DNA of 64,000 nucleotides from CAZDWZ01 sp964509425 (lineage in GTDB: Bacteria > Bdellovibrionota_C > UBA2361 > SZUA-149 > CAZDWZ01), in assembly GCA_964509425.1 (NCBI GenBank), contig CAZDWZ010000001.1, positions 496,001-560,000 on the forward strand, read 5' to 3'. Positions 17,449-26,413 of the stretch are shown here, piece by piece. A program made the position numbers and the translations under genes. Numbering within the stretch: the stretch's first letter is position 1; each line of letters starts with the position of its first letter. The notes under the pieces are model-generated. The model made no database searches. It was not told the DNA's origin and saw only the letters and a list, made by a program, of their open reading frames with translations.

Positions 17449-18852
17449 ATGAAAGAACATACTTCCGAATCTTGGCAAGACGCCCTCAAGTCATTGAACG
17501 CTGAATACGGCGAGCTCGAGAAGGCGCTGATCGACGATTATTTTCAGTTCCTTCGCTTTGAGAGTATCAGCGCTGATCCGAGCTGCAAGCCGCAAACTCG
17601 AGCGTGTGCGGAGTTTGTAGCCGCCCACCTGAAGACCTCCGGCCTCCATGTCGAAGTATGGGAAACGAGTGGACAGCCTGCAGTCTACGCGGAGTGGCTC
17701 GGTGCGGGCCCAACGCAGCCGACGGTTCTCATCTACAACCACTACGATGTGCAGCCTTGCGATCCTCTGAATCTCTGGGAGACTCCGCCTTTTGAGCCCT
17801 CCGTTCGAGGCGGCCAGGTGTACGCGCGCGGTGCGCAAGATAATAAAGGTCAGTGCATACCCGTGCTGGCGGTGCTTCGCCATTTACTGAAACGAGACGG
17901 AAAGCTCCCCATCAATGTGAAGGTCATCGTTGAGGGCGAAGAAGAGACTGGAAGCCGCGGCCTCGTGGGACTTCTTCCGGATAAAGGAAAGCGAATGAGC
18001 GCGGATTATTTGATGGTGGTGGATATGGGAATTCCAGGCCCTGGAATTCCCTCCCTCACCCTCGGACTGCGGGGGATTTCGACGATGACCATGGAGCTCG
18101 AAGGTTCGAACACCGACCTCCATTCGGGCGTGTACGGCGGGATTGTTTACAACCCGAATCGGGCGTTAGTGGAAATGCTCGGTGCTCTCTACGACTCGGA
18201 GGGAAGAGTCACGGTACCTGGCTTCTACGACGACGTGGCCGAGCTCACCGAAAAAGATCGCGAGACCATCGAATTCGAGCACGATATTTCGGTTTACGAA
18301 CAAACCATCGGCGCAAAAGCGACCGGAGGCGAGAAGGCGTATTCCCCACTTGAGTCAGCCTGGGTGCGGCCAACGTTGGAGATCAACGGAGTAGGCGGCG
18401 GATATAGCGGTGAAGGATTCAAAACGGTAATTCCAGCGAAGGCGATCGCGAAACTAAGCTGTCGGCTGGTTCCGAACCAAGTGCCACAGAAAATCATCAA
18501 ACAAGTGGAAGCGTTTCTCCGCGCTCGCGTCCCGGACGGAATCACGATGACGTTTTCGTCTCACGGGGAAGGCGCTGCGCTCCGCACAGAGGCAAGCTCA
18601 CCTCTCGTCGAGGCGACGGCGGAAGTTCTCGGCGCCGTACTTGGAAAGAAAACTCAAAAAATTCTCTGTGGCGGCTCTGTTCCGGTTGTCGCGGAGCTTG
18701 CTCGGGCGACAGGAACCGAGGTCATCCTCCTCGGCTACGGTCTCGACAGTGATAATATGCATGCCCCGAATGAACATTTCGGTATCGATCGGTTAAAACA
18801 CGGTTTCGTGACCATGGGTGCGTTACTTGAGAGATACGCAAGGATTCGATAA
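17449..18852 (+). CDS. M20 family dipeptidase
   Basis: A 467-residue zinc dipeptidase of the M20 family (PepV/carnosinase-like). The metal and catalytic residues are visible in order: Y-N-H-Y-D-V-Q-P (His ligand and Asp), A-R-G-A-Q-D-N-K-G (bridging Asp), V-E-G-E-E-E-T-G-S (catalytic Glu and ligand), later D-M-G-I-P and D-L-H-S-G in the dimerisation domain, and a final H-A-P-N-E-H-F ligand. The upstream frame to 17287 is rejected because it lacks family sequence. It is cytoplasmic (no signal peptide) and probably recycles peptides, possibly from cell-wall turnover given the neighbouring L,D-transpeptidase. Confidence 0.93.
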   Translation: MKEHTSESWQDALKSLNAEYGELEKALIDDYFQFLRFESISADPSCKPQTRACAEFVAAHLKTSGLHVEVWETSGQPAVYAEWLGAGPTQPTVLIYNHYDVQPCDPLNLWETPPFEPSVRGGQVYARGAQDNKGQCIPVLAVLRHLLKRDGKLPINVKVIVEGEEETGSRGLVGLLPDKGKRMSADYLMVVDMGIPGPGIPSLTLGLRGISTMTMELEGSNTDLHSGVYGGIVYNPNRALVEMLGALYDSEGRVTVPGFYDDVAELTEKDRETIEFEHDISVYEQTIGAKATGGEKAYSPLESAWVRPTLEINGVGGGYSGEGFKTVIPAKAIAKLSCRLVPNQVPQKIIKQVEAFLRARVPDGITMTFSSHGEGAALRTEASSPLVEATAEVLGAVLGKKTQKILCGGSVPVVAELARATGTEVILLGYGLDSDNMHAPNEHFGIDRLKHGFVTMGALLERYARIR

Positions 18853-18943
18853 CCCTCGCCGCCCACTCGATGTAGATGCATCAGGCAAATGCCGAAAGCA
18901 TTGGAGCGTGTACTTCCGGACGTCGCTTCCTTCAGTCGATCCT

Positions 18944-19642
18944 ATGATTCAACCCATCGGCCGAATTCTGCTGCCTTTCTTCCTGAGCAGAAGGCTGGTC
19001 AAGACTGTGCTGATACTCGTGCTTCTGATGGCGAACGGCCAGGCGGCTGTCGCAGAGATCACGGGAAAAGAACTAAATCAGCTCGCCCCGAGAGCGAACC
19101 CGGTGATGCTCGACGCTGCGCTAAAGGCGATTCGCTGCGCCTCAAAAACGAATCCAGCGAGTAGTGATATCCTCACCGTTATCGATTATGGGCGCCCATC
19201 ACTGGAGCCCAGGTTATGGGTGTTCGACCTCAAGCACTCTAAACTCTTGATGGAAGAGCTCGTCGGTCATGGGAAGTTCACCGGCGAAAACTATGCCGTT
19301 CATTTTTCGAACGAAGCAGAAAGCAAAAAGAGCAGCTTGGGTTTGTTTGTCACGGCCGATACCTACATCGGCGAAAATGGCTACACTCTGCGTCTCCATG
19401 GACTAGAGCCAGGCTTCAATGATCGCGCACTTGAACGGCTCATCGTCCTTCATGGCGCACCCTATATCAGCGCGGAATTTGGTAAGCACCAGGGTCGACT
19501 CGGCCGGAGCTGGGGATGTCCGGTTGTCAGGACTTCCGTCGCGAAAGCGCTCATTGACACGATTAAGGGCGGACGATTCTTGTTCATCTACTATCCGCAA
19601 AAAGAATGGCTGAAAAACAGCCGGTATCTTCATTGCAAATGA
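18944..19642 (+). CDS. YkuD-type murein L,D-transpeptidase-like protein
   Basis: A 232-residue exported protein with a signal peptide (about 1-37, AVA|E). Its catalytic domain belongs to the murein L,D-transpeptidase catalytic family of the YkuD_2 kind. Family features are a substrate-side histidine (IVLHGAPYIS, His170) and the active-site segment G-R-S-W-G-C-P-V-V with nucleophile Cys192. Such enzymes make 3-3 cross-links or attach proteins to peptidoglycan; this subfamily is less well characterised. The ATG at 18944 is preferred to the frame start at 18818, which overlaps the dipeptidase gene. Confidence 0.85.
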   Translation: MIQPIGRILLPFFLSRRLVKTVLILVLLMANGQAAVAEITGKELNQLAPRANPVMLDAALKAIRCASKTNPASSDILTVIDYGRPSLEPRLWVFDLKHSKLLMEELVGHGKFTGENYAVHFSNEAESKKSSLGLFVTADTYIGENGYTLRLHGLEPGFNDRALERLIVLHGAPYISAEFGKHQGRLGRSWGCPVVRTSVAKALIDTIKGGRFLFIYYPQKEWLKNSRYLHCK

Positions 19643-19790
19643 ACCAAATAAACTCTTCGATCGCGCGGCGACACCAAAAATGCCGCCGAAACATGTGCAG
19701 AGCGTGTGCGATAGGCTATATGGTTTTGTCCGCGGTTTGAAAAGATAACCGAGACAGACGTTCCCACGCAGAAGTATAGGTGTTCTCACC

Positions 19791-20897
19791 ATGGCGCATC
19801 GATTGCTCGTTCTACTCGTTCTTCTTAACCTACCGATATCCGTCTTCGCAGATTCCGGTAAACTTCGTGTGGGGGTGCTCGCACCGCTCAGTGGGCTCGC
19901 TGCGGATTATGGGATCGCTGTTCGAAACGCCATAGAACTACAGTCTGAAACCATGTCGGACTCGCCTTCAGGAGTCGAGTTTATCTTCGAAGACACTCAA
20001 TACAACGCGAAGTCAGCGGTCGATGCATTCAACAAACTGCGGACTACCGGAGACATCGACCTTCTCTACGTTTGGGGAGTCATCTTTTGTGAAGCCGTAG
20101 CTCCGCTCGCCGAAAAGTTTAAAGTGCCGATGGTTGCTCAGTGCATCCAACAGAGCGTGACGAAGGACAAGTCCTACGTCGTTCGATTCGCGAACCCGTC
20201 ACACGATTATACCGGGACATTGTGGAAGCTCATTCGATCCGAAAGATGGAAAAACATTGGAGTCGTGCTCACAGACAATGCCTATCTGGAGCTGATGTAT
20301 GATTCACTTCGTGCCGAGACTCCTGACGGCGTGAGAATAGAGCTTCTCGACCGGTATCTTACCGGCCAAACCGATTTCCGCACGACGATCTCAAAACTTC
20401 GCTCAGGGAAATACGACACCGTCGCTGTTTTTCTGATTTCCGGTCAGATCGGGCCTTTTTACAAACAGCTTGCCGAGCAGCGAATAACGCTTCCGACATT
20501 CGGAACAAACGTATTTGAGAGCTTGAGTGAGATAACTTCGGCAGCGGGAGCCATGGAAGGCGCATACCTGGCAAACAACGCGGTCAACGAGGACTTTCAG
20601 AACAGCTATATGAAACGATACGGCAATTTGAGCCAAATCACCTTCGCCTCCTACGCCTACGATTTCTCTGCACTTGTAAGGAGCTTCGCGCCGGTGTACT
20701 CCGGGAACAAGGATTCACTGCTTGCAGAGCTGATCAAGGCTCCACTGCCGAAATCAACCGCAAGTGGCGCAATTCGAATCGTAAAAGATCCGGGTGGTGG
20801 AACCAGCTTCGCATTTCCAACGGTCGTGAAGGTTATCCGTCATGGAAAGCCAGTTCCGGTCGATCCGCAGCCGATGGAGAATTCGCTGCCAGACTAG
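19791..20897 (+). CDS. LIV-type periplasmic substrate-binding protein
   Basis: A 368-residue periplasmic binding protein of the Leu/Ile/Val (receptor-family ligand-binding, type 1) fold. A signal peptide (about 1-20, SVFA|D) is followed by L-R-V-G-V-L-A-P-L-S-G, the standard first strand, then the two-lobe pattern. No ABC permease or ATPase is adjacent, so it is an orphan. A paralogue with a different context is at 39.6 kb. The ligand cannot be predicted from sequence. Confidence 0.88.
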   Translation: MAHRLLVLLVLLNLPISVFADSGKLRVGVLAPLSGLAADYGIAVRNAIELQSETMSDSPSGVEFIFEDTQYNAKSAVDAFNKLRTTGDIDLLYVWGVIFCEAVAPLAEKFKVPMVAQCIQQSVTKDKSYVVRFANPSHDYTGTLWKLIRSERWKNIGVVLTDNAYLELMYDSLRAETPDGVRIELLDRYLTGQTDFRTTISKLRSGKYDTVAVFLISGQIGPFYKQLAEQRITLPTFGTNVFESLSEITSAAGAMEGAYLANNAVNEDFQNSYMKRYGNLSQITFASYAYDFSALVRSFAPVYSGNKDSLLAELIKAPLPKSTASGAIRIVKDPGGGTSFAFPTVVKVIRHGKPVPVDPQPMENSLPD

Positions 20898-20920
20898 CCT
20901 CGAGAGGAATTGAAACACCA

Positions 20921-21445
20921 ATGACTCAAGAAAGTGACACCGAACTCCTCACCCGAGCGAAAGAGCTCCTCGCCACTATTCAATATGCCAATCTCGCGAC
21001 GGCCACGACCGACGGGGCTCCGTGGAATTCGCCAGTGTTCGCCCCTTGGGATCAAGAACTAAGCTTTTATTGGAGCTCGTGGCGAGAGGCGGAGCATTCA
21101 AAAAACATCAGAGCGAATCATCAGGTATTCCTCACGCTGTATGATACGACCCGCGCTCGCGGGACCAACAATCTCCGTTGCCTGTATCTCACGGCAAAGG
21201 CATTCGAGCTTGACGACGAGGAACAAGTAAGCCGCGCCGTGAACCTCCTCTATCCAGGCGAAGATGGTATTTCGCCCGAAATGTTTCTTGGCGACTCGGT
21301 GAAGCGAATCTACATGGCGATACCTGAACGTGCATGGTTGAACTGCGCTTCAGAGCGTGAAGTTAACCCGCAAACAGTGAAAATGCGCGTAGAGTTATCG
21401 TTGAAAAAACTACAAAAGCTTTGCACGGAGCAGAGTGGCACCTGA
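20921..21445 (+). CDS. Pyridoxamine 5'-phosphate oxidase-fold protein
   Basis: A 174-residue split-barrel flavin-binding-like protein. The opening A-T-I-Q-Y-A-N-L-A-T-A-T-T-D-G-A-P-W-N-S-P-V pattern, then S-F-Y-W-S-S and A-E-H-S-K-N-I, are typical of the PNPOx-like superfamily. This includes PLP synthesis enzymes but also many FMN- or heme-binding proteins of unknown role; it lacks enough signature to be called PdxH. It starts 23 bp after the binding-protein stop and overlaps the leader of the next gene. Confidence 0.85.
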   Translation: MTQESDTELLTRAKELLATIQYANLATATTDGAPWNSPVFAPWDQELSFYWSSWREAEHSKNIRANHQVFLTLYDTTRARGTNNLRCLYLTAKAFELDDEEQVSRAVNLLYPGEDGISPEMFLGDSVKRIYMAIPERAWLNCASEREVNPQTVKMRVELSLKKLQKLCTEQSGT

Positions 21446-21452
21446 GGAGAGC

Positions 21453-22799
21453 ATGACGGAAGGCACAGGTAATCAATCCGCTCCGCCCGATCCCGCACGA
21501 CCTCACTTTTATGATGAGCTCGCGAAGTTCGTGCCGAGGGAGAAATTAGTTCCTTTTATCCGACTCACCTCTCGCGGAGTCTTCGTAGAGAAAGACGAAC
21601 TTCCCGTGATCTTCGATGCCTATCAATCGTGGCAGAAGAAAGTGCGAGAAAACGGCGAGGCGATTAGCGCCGAGAAAATTCGGAAGCGGTTGCTCGGCTC
21701 GGAAGCACTACCGCTTCTCTATCTGGTCGAGGGGAAGAAGTGCTTGGTCGGATACCTACTTCCCAATTCAGTTCCACGGCCGGGAGGTGGCAAGCAGATC
21801 CCGAATACCGGGACACTGTTCGATCCGCATACTTACTTGGACGTTCGTGATCCGATATTCGCGAAGCTCGAAGGCGTATTTCTAAAAACGACTTCGCTCG
21901 AAGGGATTGTCATTCAGTTCGAAACCAAGCGGACGATGTATCAATGCGGCCCGGATCTCATAAAGCGATTCGCCGAGTTCTGCCGGCATTCACCGCCACT
22001 GCTCAAAGAATTCCCCGAGACGAAGGAATCACTTCGCGACTGCCTCCTGCCTCTTCGCCGGCTTCTCGAAAAGTCACGGCCGCACGCAGGAAAACAGCCC
22101 CTCCTCGTTCCGATGGAATTTAACCGTAATAATTTTCAGTTTCTCCAATACAGAAGTCTCATCATCGTGGTCCAAGAGAAGAAGCTGGTCTCGTTCTACG
22201 ACTTAAAAGGAAGAGGCGAGACGTTGTTTATCCGATCGCAGCTCTCTCAGTTGGGAGGAAACCAAGGAGAGCTCAGCAAAGTGCGGGGATACTCCGCCGC
22301 AACGGAGAAATCGTTTCATCTTGGAAAGATTTGGTATCACGGGATGTCGTTTTTGCTGCACCCCGACGCTTTCCGCCAATACATGAGGATTCATTCAAGC
22401 CCGCGAAGCAAAAAGCCGCTTCCCCCGAAATACACGGTCCTTCAGGTGATGACTCAGCTCGTTCCGGCATTCATTCGCTCGCAGGTCCTCGACGACGCCA
22501 CCGTGAGGAAGCTACCCGTCAGGATGCGGCCGGCCGGCGCAAAATTTCGTCGGTTCTCCAATCTCGTATTCATCATCACGGATAAAAACGTGCTTAGCTC
22601 CTGCATCGAGTTTCGCAGCGAAAACGTCCGAGGGGAAAATGGAAGACGGGAGGATGGCAGACACCGTCCTGAATCACAGAGAAATGAAGGGTCCCCCAGT
22701 CTTGGATCCAGCAACAAGAGAACCCGAGATGAGAGGCCGAGACGTGAGAGAAGACGTAATCACCCAAGGTCGGCGAGACCTATCTCGAACGAAGGGTGA
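21453..22799 (+). CDS. Unknown conserved-looking protein with Arg-rich tail
   Basis: I do not recognise this 448-residue protein. AGGAG lies 4 nt before the ATG at 21453, which supports that start over the GTG at 21435. It has no signal peptide or membrane segment. The body (about 10-375) is well ordered with regular hydrophobic strands and contains two similar-looking halves, each with a YLVEGKKCLVGY- or LIIVVQEKKLVSFYDLKG-like strand pair, so it may be an internal duplication. The last ~70 residues are Arg/Glu/Pro/Ser-rich and probably disordered, suggesting nucleic-acid or acidic-partner binding. It is the last gene of this plus-strand run and abuts the stop of the phosphatase gene. Confidence 0.7.
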   Translation: MTEGTGNQSAPPDPARPHFYDELAKFVPREKLVPFIRLTSRGVFVEKDELPVIFDAYQSWQKKVRENGEAISAEKIRKRLLGSEALPLLYLVEGKKCLVGYLLPNSVPRPGGGKQIPNTGTLFDPHTYLDVRDPIFAKLEGVFLKTTSLEGIVIQFETKRTMYQCGPDLIKRFAEFCRHSPPLLKEFPETKESLRDCLLPLRRLLEKSRPHAGKQPLLVPMEFNRNNFQFLQYRSLIIVVQEKKLVSFYDLKGRGETLFIRSQLSQLGGNQGELSKVRGYSAATEKSFHLGKIWYHGMSFLLHPDAFRQYMRIHSSPRSKKPLPPKYTVLQVMTQLVPAFIRSQVLDDATVRKLPVRMRPAGAKFRRFSNLVFIITDKNVLSSCIEFRSENVRGENGRREDGRHRPESQRNEGSPSLGSSNKRTRDERPRRERRRNHPRSARPISNEG

Positions 22800-23315
22800 T
22801 TATTTCCCTTTCTCCTGCTGCCACAGCCGGACGATGTCTTGAATACTCGGTCCGACTTCGGCAGATTGCAGCGAGACCTTACCGTGCAGGTTTTTCTCAA
22901 TTGTTTGAAGTGCCGCAAAATAATCTTCGTGCACACCAATCTGCGGACGCCGCTCGGCAACGAGAGTATAGGCGTCTCGGAGTGTTTGACCCTCCCGCGC
23001 CATAAGATACGCGAGAACGACCGTGGGTGAGCGGTTTTGGCCGTGGCGGCAATGGACGAGGATGTTCTGGTTCGAGGCTTTTGCGGCATCGATGAACTGG
23101 TAACACTGGTCCAGGAGCGTAGAGAGATCAGTGTTTCCGTAATCCGAAATCGGCACATGGGCGTATTCAAACCCACCGGCATCCGAGGCGCGAAATGACT
23201 CGGAGACATTCAAAATTCGGCGAATCTCAAGGCGCTGCATGCTGTCGGCATCTCGCGCATCGAGATACCCGCCAAGATACAGGAACGGAAGTATCTGAGA
23301 TGGTCCGCTGTGCAT
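22800..23315 (-). CDS. Dual-specificity protein phosphatase
   Basis: A 171-residue DSP-type phosphatase. The P-loop H-C-R-H-G-Q-N-R-S gives nucleophile Cys89 and Arg95, and the general acid is probably Asp58 in PISDYGNTD. The N-terminal ILPFLYLGGYLDARD is the classic dual-specificity start. Such proteins dephosphorylate phospho-Ser/Thr/Tyr, so it could oppose the Hanks kinases at 47-53 kb, but this is inference. I chose the ATG at 23315; a TTG at 23354 would overlap the epimerase gene. Confidence 0.9.
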   Translation of the reverse strand: MHSGPSQILPFLYLGGYLDARDADSMQRLEIRRILNVSESFRASDAGGFEYAHVPISDYGNTDLSTLLDQCYQFIDAAKASNQNILVHCRHGQNRSPTVVLAYLMAREGQTLRDAYTLVAERRPQIGVHEDYFAALQTIEKNLHGKVSLQSAEVGPSIQDIVRLWQQEKGK

Positions 23316-23329
23316 AATGTCCCCGTTGC

Positions 23330-24286
23330 TTACATCCTGCTGGTTCGGTACCAAGCGACGAATTGCGACATCCCCTCTCGAATCGAAGTTTTCGGATTAT
23401 AGGAGAGTAACTGTTTTGCCTTCGTGAGATCCGCATACGTGATGTTCACATCGCCGGGTTGCATAGGCAACTGCTCAATTTGCAAGGTGCAGCCCGTCGT
23501 CTCCGAAATAACCGAGAGAAACTCATTCAGCGAGACCGTAGCGGAGTTGCCGAGGTTGAAGATCTCATAACCCAGCGGTCTGTCGATCGCGGAAACAAAT
23601 CCGTCCGCAAAATCCCCGACAAACGTGTAATCGCGGCGGCTGCTGCCGTCCCCGAACTTCCGAATCGGCTTCCCCTCAAACGCCCACTGCACGAACAACC
23701 ACGGCGCCATGTCGGGCCGGCCGCGAGGTCCGTAGACGGTAAAAGGCCGGACGATATTCACCGAGAGTCCGTAAAGTTGATGATAGGTATACGCAAGGAG
23801 CTCGCAAGCCTTTTTGGTCGCCGCATATTGAGAGATGGGCCGGTCAGTTGCGGAGTCGTCCTCACGAAACGGAACTTGGGTGGAGTTCCCATACACAGAC
23901 GAGGATGAGGTAAGCACAAAGTTCTCGACCTTAGAGGACGCGGCGCACTCCAAGAGAACGAGAGTGCCCTGAACGTTCGCCTCTTCGTAGATGAACGGAT
24001 TCTGAATCGAGGGCCGCACGCCTGCGCGGGCGGCAATGTGCGCCACGTGGGTAAAGCGCTCCTTCCGGAATAACTCCTCGACCTTCGCTCGATCGCAAAT
24101 GTCTCCCTCGACAAAACGAAAATTCGAATTTTTGGAAAGAATTTCCAGATTCTCTCGCTTGAACTGAACCGAGTAGTAATCGTTCAAGTTGTCAATCCCG
24201 ACGACTTCGTCGCCCCGCTTGAGGAGCCGCTCGCCCACATGGGAACCAATAAATCCGGCCGCGCCGGTCAGCAGAATTTTAGCCAT
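23330..24286 (-). CDS. NAD-dependent sugar-nucleotide epimerase/dehydratase
   Basis: A 318-residue extended SDR. It has T-G-A-A-G-F-I-G near the N-terminus, D-N-L-N-D-Y-Y (typical of UDP-glucuronate/glucose 4-epimerases), T-S-S-S-S-V-Y-G, catalytic Y-A-A-T-K, and R-R-D-Y-T-F-V. It is most like UDP-glucuronate 4-epimerases, making UDP-galacturonate for surface polysaccharide. The precise substrate is uncertain. The ATG at 24286 (MAKILLTGAAG) is preferred over an earlier in-frame start at 24298. The phosphatase follows closely on the same strand. Confidence 0.9.
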   Translation of the reverse strand: MAKILLTGAAGFIGSHVGERLLKRGDEVVGIDNLNDYYSVQFKRENLEILSKNSNFRFVEGDICDRAKVEELFRKERFTHVAHIAARAGVRPSIQNPFIYEEANVQGTLVLLECAASSKVENFVLTSSSSVYGNSTQVPFREDDSATDRPISQYAATKKACELLAYTYHQLYGLSVNIVRPFTVYGPRGRPDMAPWLFVQWAFEGKPIRKFGDGSSRRDYTFVGDFADGFVSAIDRPLGYEIFNLGNSATVSLNEFLSVISETTGCTLQIEQLPMQPGDVNITYADLTKAKQLLSYNPKTSIREGMSQFVAWYRTSRM

Positions 24287-24423
24287 ATAAAAACACACCT
24301 CACTACTCGGAAAAAATCACAAATCGAGGAGAAATACCAGAGCTTCGTCGCGAAACTCCCGGAGATTTCAGCCGAAAAACAAAGGCAGGCAGCGCGAGAT
24401 ACAAATTTCCAGCGGAATCCTCA

Positions 24424-25080
24424 ATGAATATCTTAGGGTCTAATTTTTCCGTGGGCCACGGACAACTCACTTTTGATGCGGAAGGCCGCGAGGAGGGGCG
24501 ATTTTTCAGCCGGCGCATCTCAAAGCCGCCCGGCGCCTCTTCGGGAGTGACCCTCGGCCGCGGATACGACATGGGTCTCAGAACTCCCGAACAGGTAGAA
24601 AACGAGCTTCGGGCGGCGGGTGTTTCCGATTCGCACTCTCGACTGTTTGCGTCCGGGGCGGGGAAACGCGGAGCGGCCGCAGAGAAATTTGTCGATGAGA
24701 ACATTCACCGTTTCCCGCTTCTTGGAGCGCTCGAACAAAAACGGCTCTTCGAGAAGGTGCTTTACCCCTGGTATGAGCGGGAGACGAGACGGCTGAGCGA
24801 AAAGCCGGATGTCGTTCAGCGCTACGGCGCCGTTCAGTGGGAGCGACTCCATCCCGCCATCAAAGATGTTCTGGTCGACCTCCGGTTTCGCGGCGACTAC
24901 ACCCCAAGATCCCGGCAGAAACTTCAGAGCCTTGTCGTCCGGAATGACATCGAGGGCCTCTTACAGGTTATGCAAGACCGGAATTTTTGGATAAATTCCA
25001 TGGGCGTGCCGGCGGATAGATTCGAGCTCCGTGCGGGAAGATTGAGAAGTGCAATTGGGACTTCGATTCGAAAGGAGTGA
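24424..25080 (+). CDS. Pesticin-like muramidase domain protein
   Basis: A 218-residue protein with no signal peptide. It matches the catalytic spacing of pesticin-type (T4-lysozyme-fold) muramidases: Glu20, then Thr43 and Asp49 within S-G-V-T-L-G-R-G-Y-D-M-G. Pesticin uses Glu178, Thr201 and Asp207, that is E+23 and T+6, exactly as here. The helical C-terminus (AIKDVLVDLRFRGDY, then Q-D-R-N-F-W) also fits a lysozyme-like fold. It would cut the MurNAc-GlcNAc bond of peptidoglycan. Export would need a holin, a secretion system or lysis. It overlaps the DUF4126 membrane gene by 4 bp (GTGA). Confidence 0.75.
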   Translation: MNILGSNFSVGHGQLTFDAEGREEGRFFSRRISKPPGASSGVTLGRGYDMGLRTPEQVENELRAAGVSDSHSRLFASGAGKRGAAAEKFVDENIHRFPLLGALEQKRLFEKVLYPWYERETRRLSEKPDVVQRYGAVQWERLHPAIKDVLVDLRFRGDYTPRSRQKLQSLVVRNDIEGLLQVMQDRNFWINSMGVPADRFELRAGRLRSAIGTSIRKE

Positions 25081-25721
25081 CCGTGGATACTGTTAGCCAG
25101 ACATTGGCGTTGAGCCTCGGAGCGGCGTGGGCGAGCGGGATTAACTTGTATGCCGCAGTGGCCACGCTTGGCATCCTCGCGGCTTCTGGGAATATTGTGC
25201 TCCCGTCGGAGCTGTCAATGCTCTCTCATCCGCTGGTGATCACCGTGGCGGTCATCATGTATTGCGTAGAATTCTTCGCCGACAAAATTCCTGGGCTCGA
25301 TTCCGCTTGGGACGCGATTCACACATTCATTCGCATCCCCGCAGGCGCCCTCCTCGCCGCAAACGCGGTGGGATCAGTAGACCCGGCGTTCTCCTTTGCC
25401 GCCGGCCTGATGGGCGGAACTCTCGCAGCAACGACTCATGCGACCAAAGCCGGCACTCGAGTAATGATCAACACTTCTCCTGAGCCGTTCAGCAACTGGT
25501 TTGCGTCAATCTCCGAAGACGTAGCGGTCGTCGTCGGTTTGTGGACGGCGCTCCACCATCCGTGGATCTTTCTCGTGCTGCTCTTCTTCTTCGTCGTGGC
25601 GCTCTTCTTTATACTTCCTCTGTTGTGGAAGGGAGTTCGCGCGCTTTTTAGACGATTGAGAGCAATCTTCGGCGGCTCGGGAACCCTCCCGAACGTGAAA
25701 CCCGAAGGCAGCATCACGTAA
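25077..25721 (+). CDS. DUF4126 family membrane protein
   Basis: A 214-residue protein with about five membrane helices. S-L-G-A-A-W-A-S-G-I-N-L-Y-A-A-V, F-F-A-D-K-I-P-G-L-D-S-A-W-D and A-T-T-H-A-T-K-A-G-T-R are DUF4126 hallmarks. The function of the family is unknown. The GTG start at 25077 overlaps the stop of the muramidase-like gene, so they are translationally coupled; a transport or holin-like role is conceivable but unsupported. Confidence 0.85.
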   Translation: MTVDTVSQTLALSLGAAWASGINLYAAVATLGILAASGNIVLPSELSMLSHPLVITVAVIMYCVEFFADKIPGLDSAWDAIHTFIRIPAGALLAANAVGSVDPAFSFAAGLMGGTLAATTHATKAGTRVMINTSPEPFSNWFASISEDVAVVVGLWTALHHPWIFLVLLFFFVVALFFILPLLWKGVRALFRRLRAIFGGSGTLPNVKPEGSIT

Positions 25722-26064
25722 GTCAATTCGGCAAGAACAGCGACGATCAACTTGAGCTTTTCCGCCGAAGCCTTGGCGAAGTCGGACTTTCTCTACGAAG
25801 AGATCCGCCAAAATACCCCACCTGTTAGAATTCTTTTAAGGGATCGTTAAGGTAGACACTCCTTTGGCGTCCGCATAATCCTTGTCGATTGCGTTCTTTC
25901 GACTTGAAAATTCGGGGAAGGAATATCGACAAGGTTTTTCCCAGCTTAAAATTTTTCAGCGCCGCCTTGATTCTGCAAACGTGGAACGAATGCGGTGCTG
26001 AAAATATGGCGAGTCTCAATATCCGAGACGAGCCGAGAGGCTTATAACCCTTGAAAGGGGTAGC
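25722..26064 (+). other. Intergenic region with an inverted repeat
   Basis: No credible gene is seen in this 343-bp gap. It contains a perfect 10-bp inverted repeat CCTTGTCGAT (25880-25889) / ATCGACAAGG (25925-25934) followed by five T (25935-25939), which could end a transcript. A GGGG Shine-Dalgarno-like stretch precedes the ATG at 26065. Confidence 0.4.
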
Positions 26065-26373
26065 ATGCTTCAAGTTTGGTGGGAGCTATTCGACGGCGAC
26101 GTATCAAACCTGCTCGGCGTTATCACGATCGCCGAAATCGCCGCCCTCAATTACGATTTGCAAGAAGCCGCCGAGTTTCACGTCATCGTGGGCGGCACCG
26201 AGATCGCGTCGGGCTATTCGCCCCCCATGACGACCCACGACATCGGTGTCATGGGGAATAATGCGGTGGCCATGGCAGCCCAAGAAGGCCTCGAGTATGG
26301 ACAAGTCGTCATTCGGGGGAGCAAGTTGGCGCTTGCGCAGCTTCTGCCCCGATTCTTGGCGCTTGCGAACTAA
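26065..26373 (+). CDS. Small hypothetical protein
   Basis: A 102-residue protein I do not recognise. It has an even mix of hydrophobic and acidic residues, a Gly/Thr/Asp-rich middle (S-P-P-M-T-T-H-D-I-G-V-M-G-N-N-A) and a helical C-terminus. There is no signal peptide. AAAGGGG lies 5-10 nt before the ATG. It is convergent with the zinc-ribbon gene. Confidence 0.55.
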   Translation: MLQVWWELFDGDVSNLLGVITIAEIAALNYDLQEAAEFHVIVGGTEIASGYSPPMTTHDIGVMGNNAVAMAAQEGLEYGQVVIRGSKLALAQLLPRFLALAN

Positions 26374-26381
26374 GGGGGCAC

Positions 26382-26408
26382 GGGAGGAAGGTAAACGATA
26401 TTCCTCCC
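26382..26408. terminator. Hairpin between convergent genes
   Basis: GGGAGGAA (26382-26389) pairs perfectly with TTCCTCCC (26401-26408) around an 11-nt loop, in the 40-bp gap between two convergent stops. It may end transcription from both sides, but there is no T-tract. Confidence 0.45.
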
Positions 26409-26413
26409 CCCTC

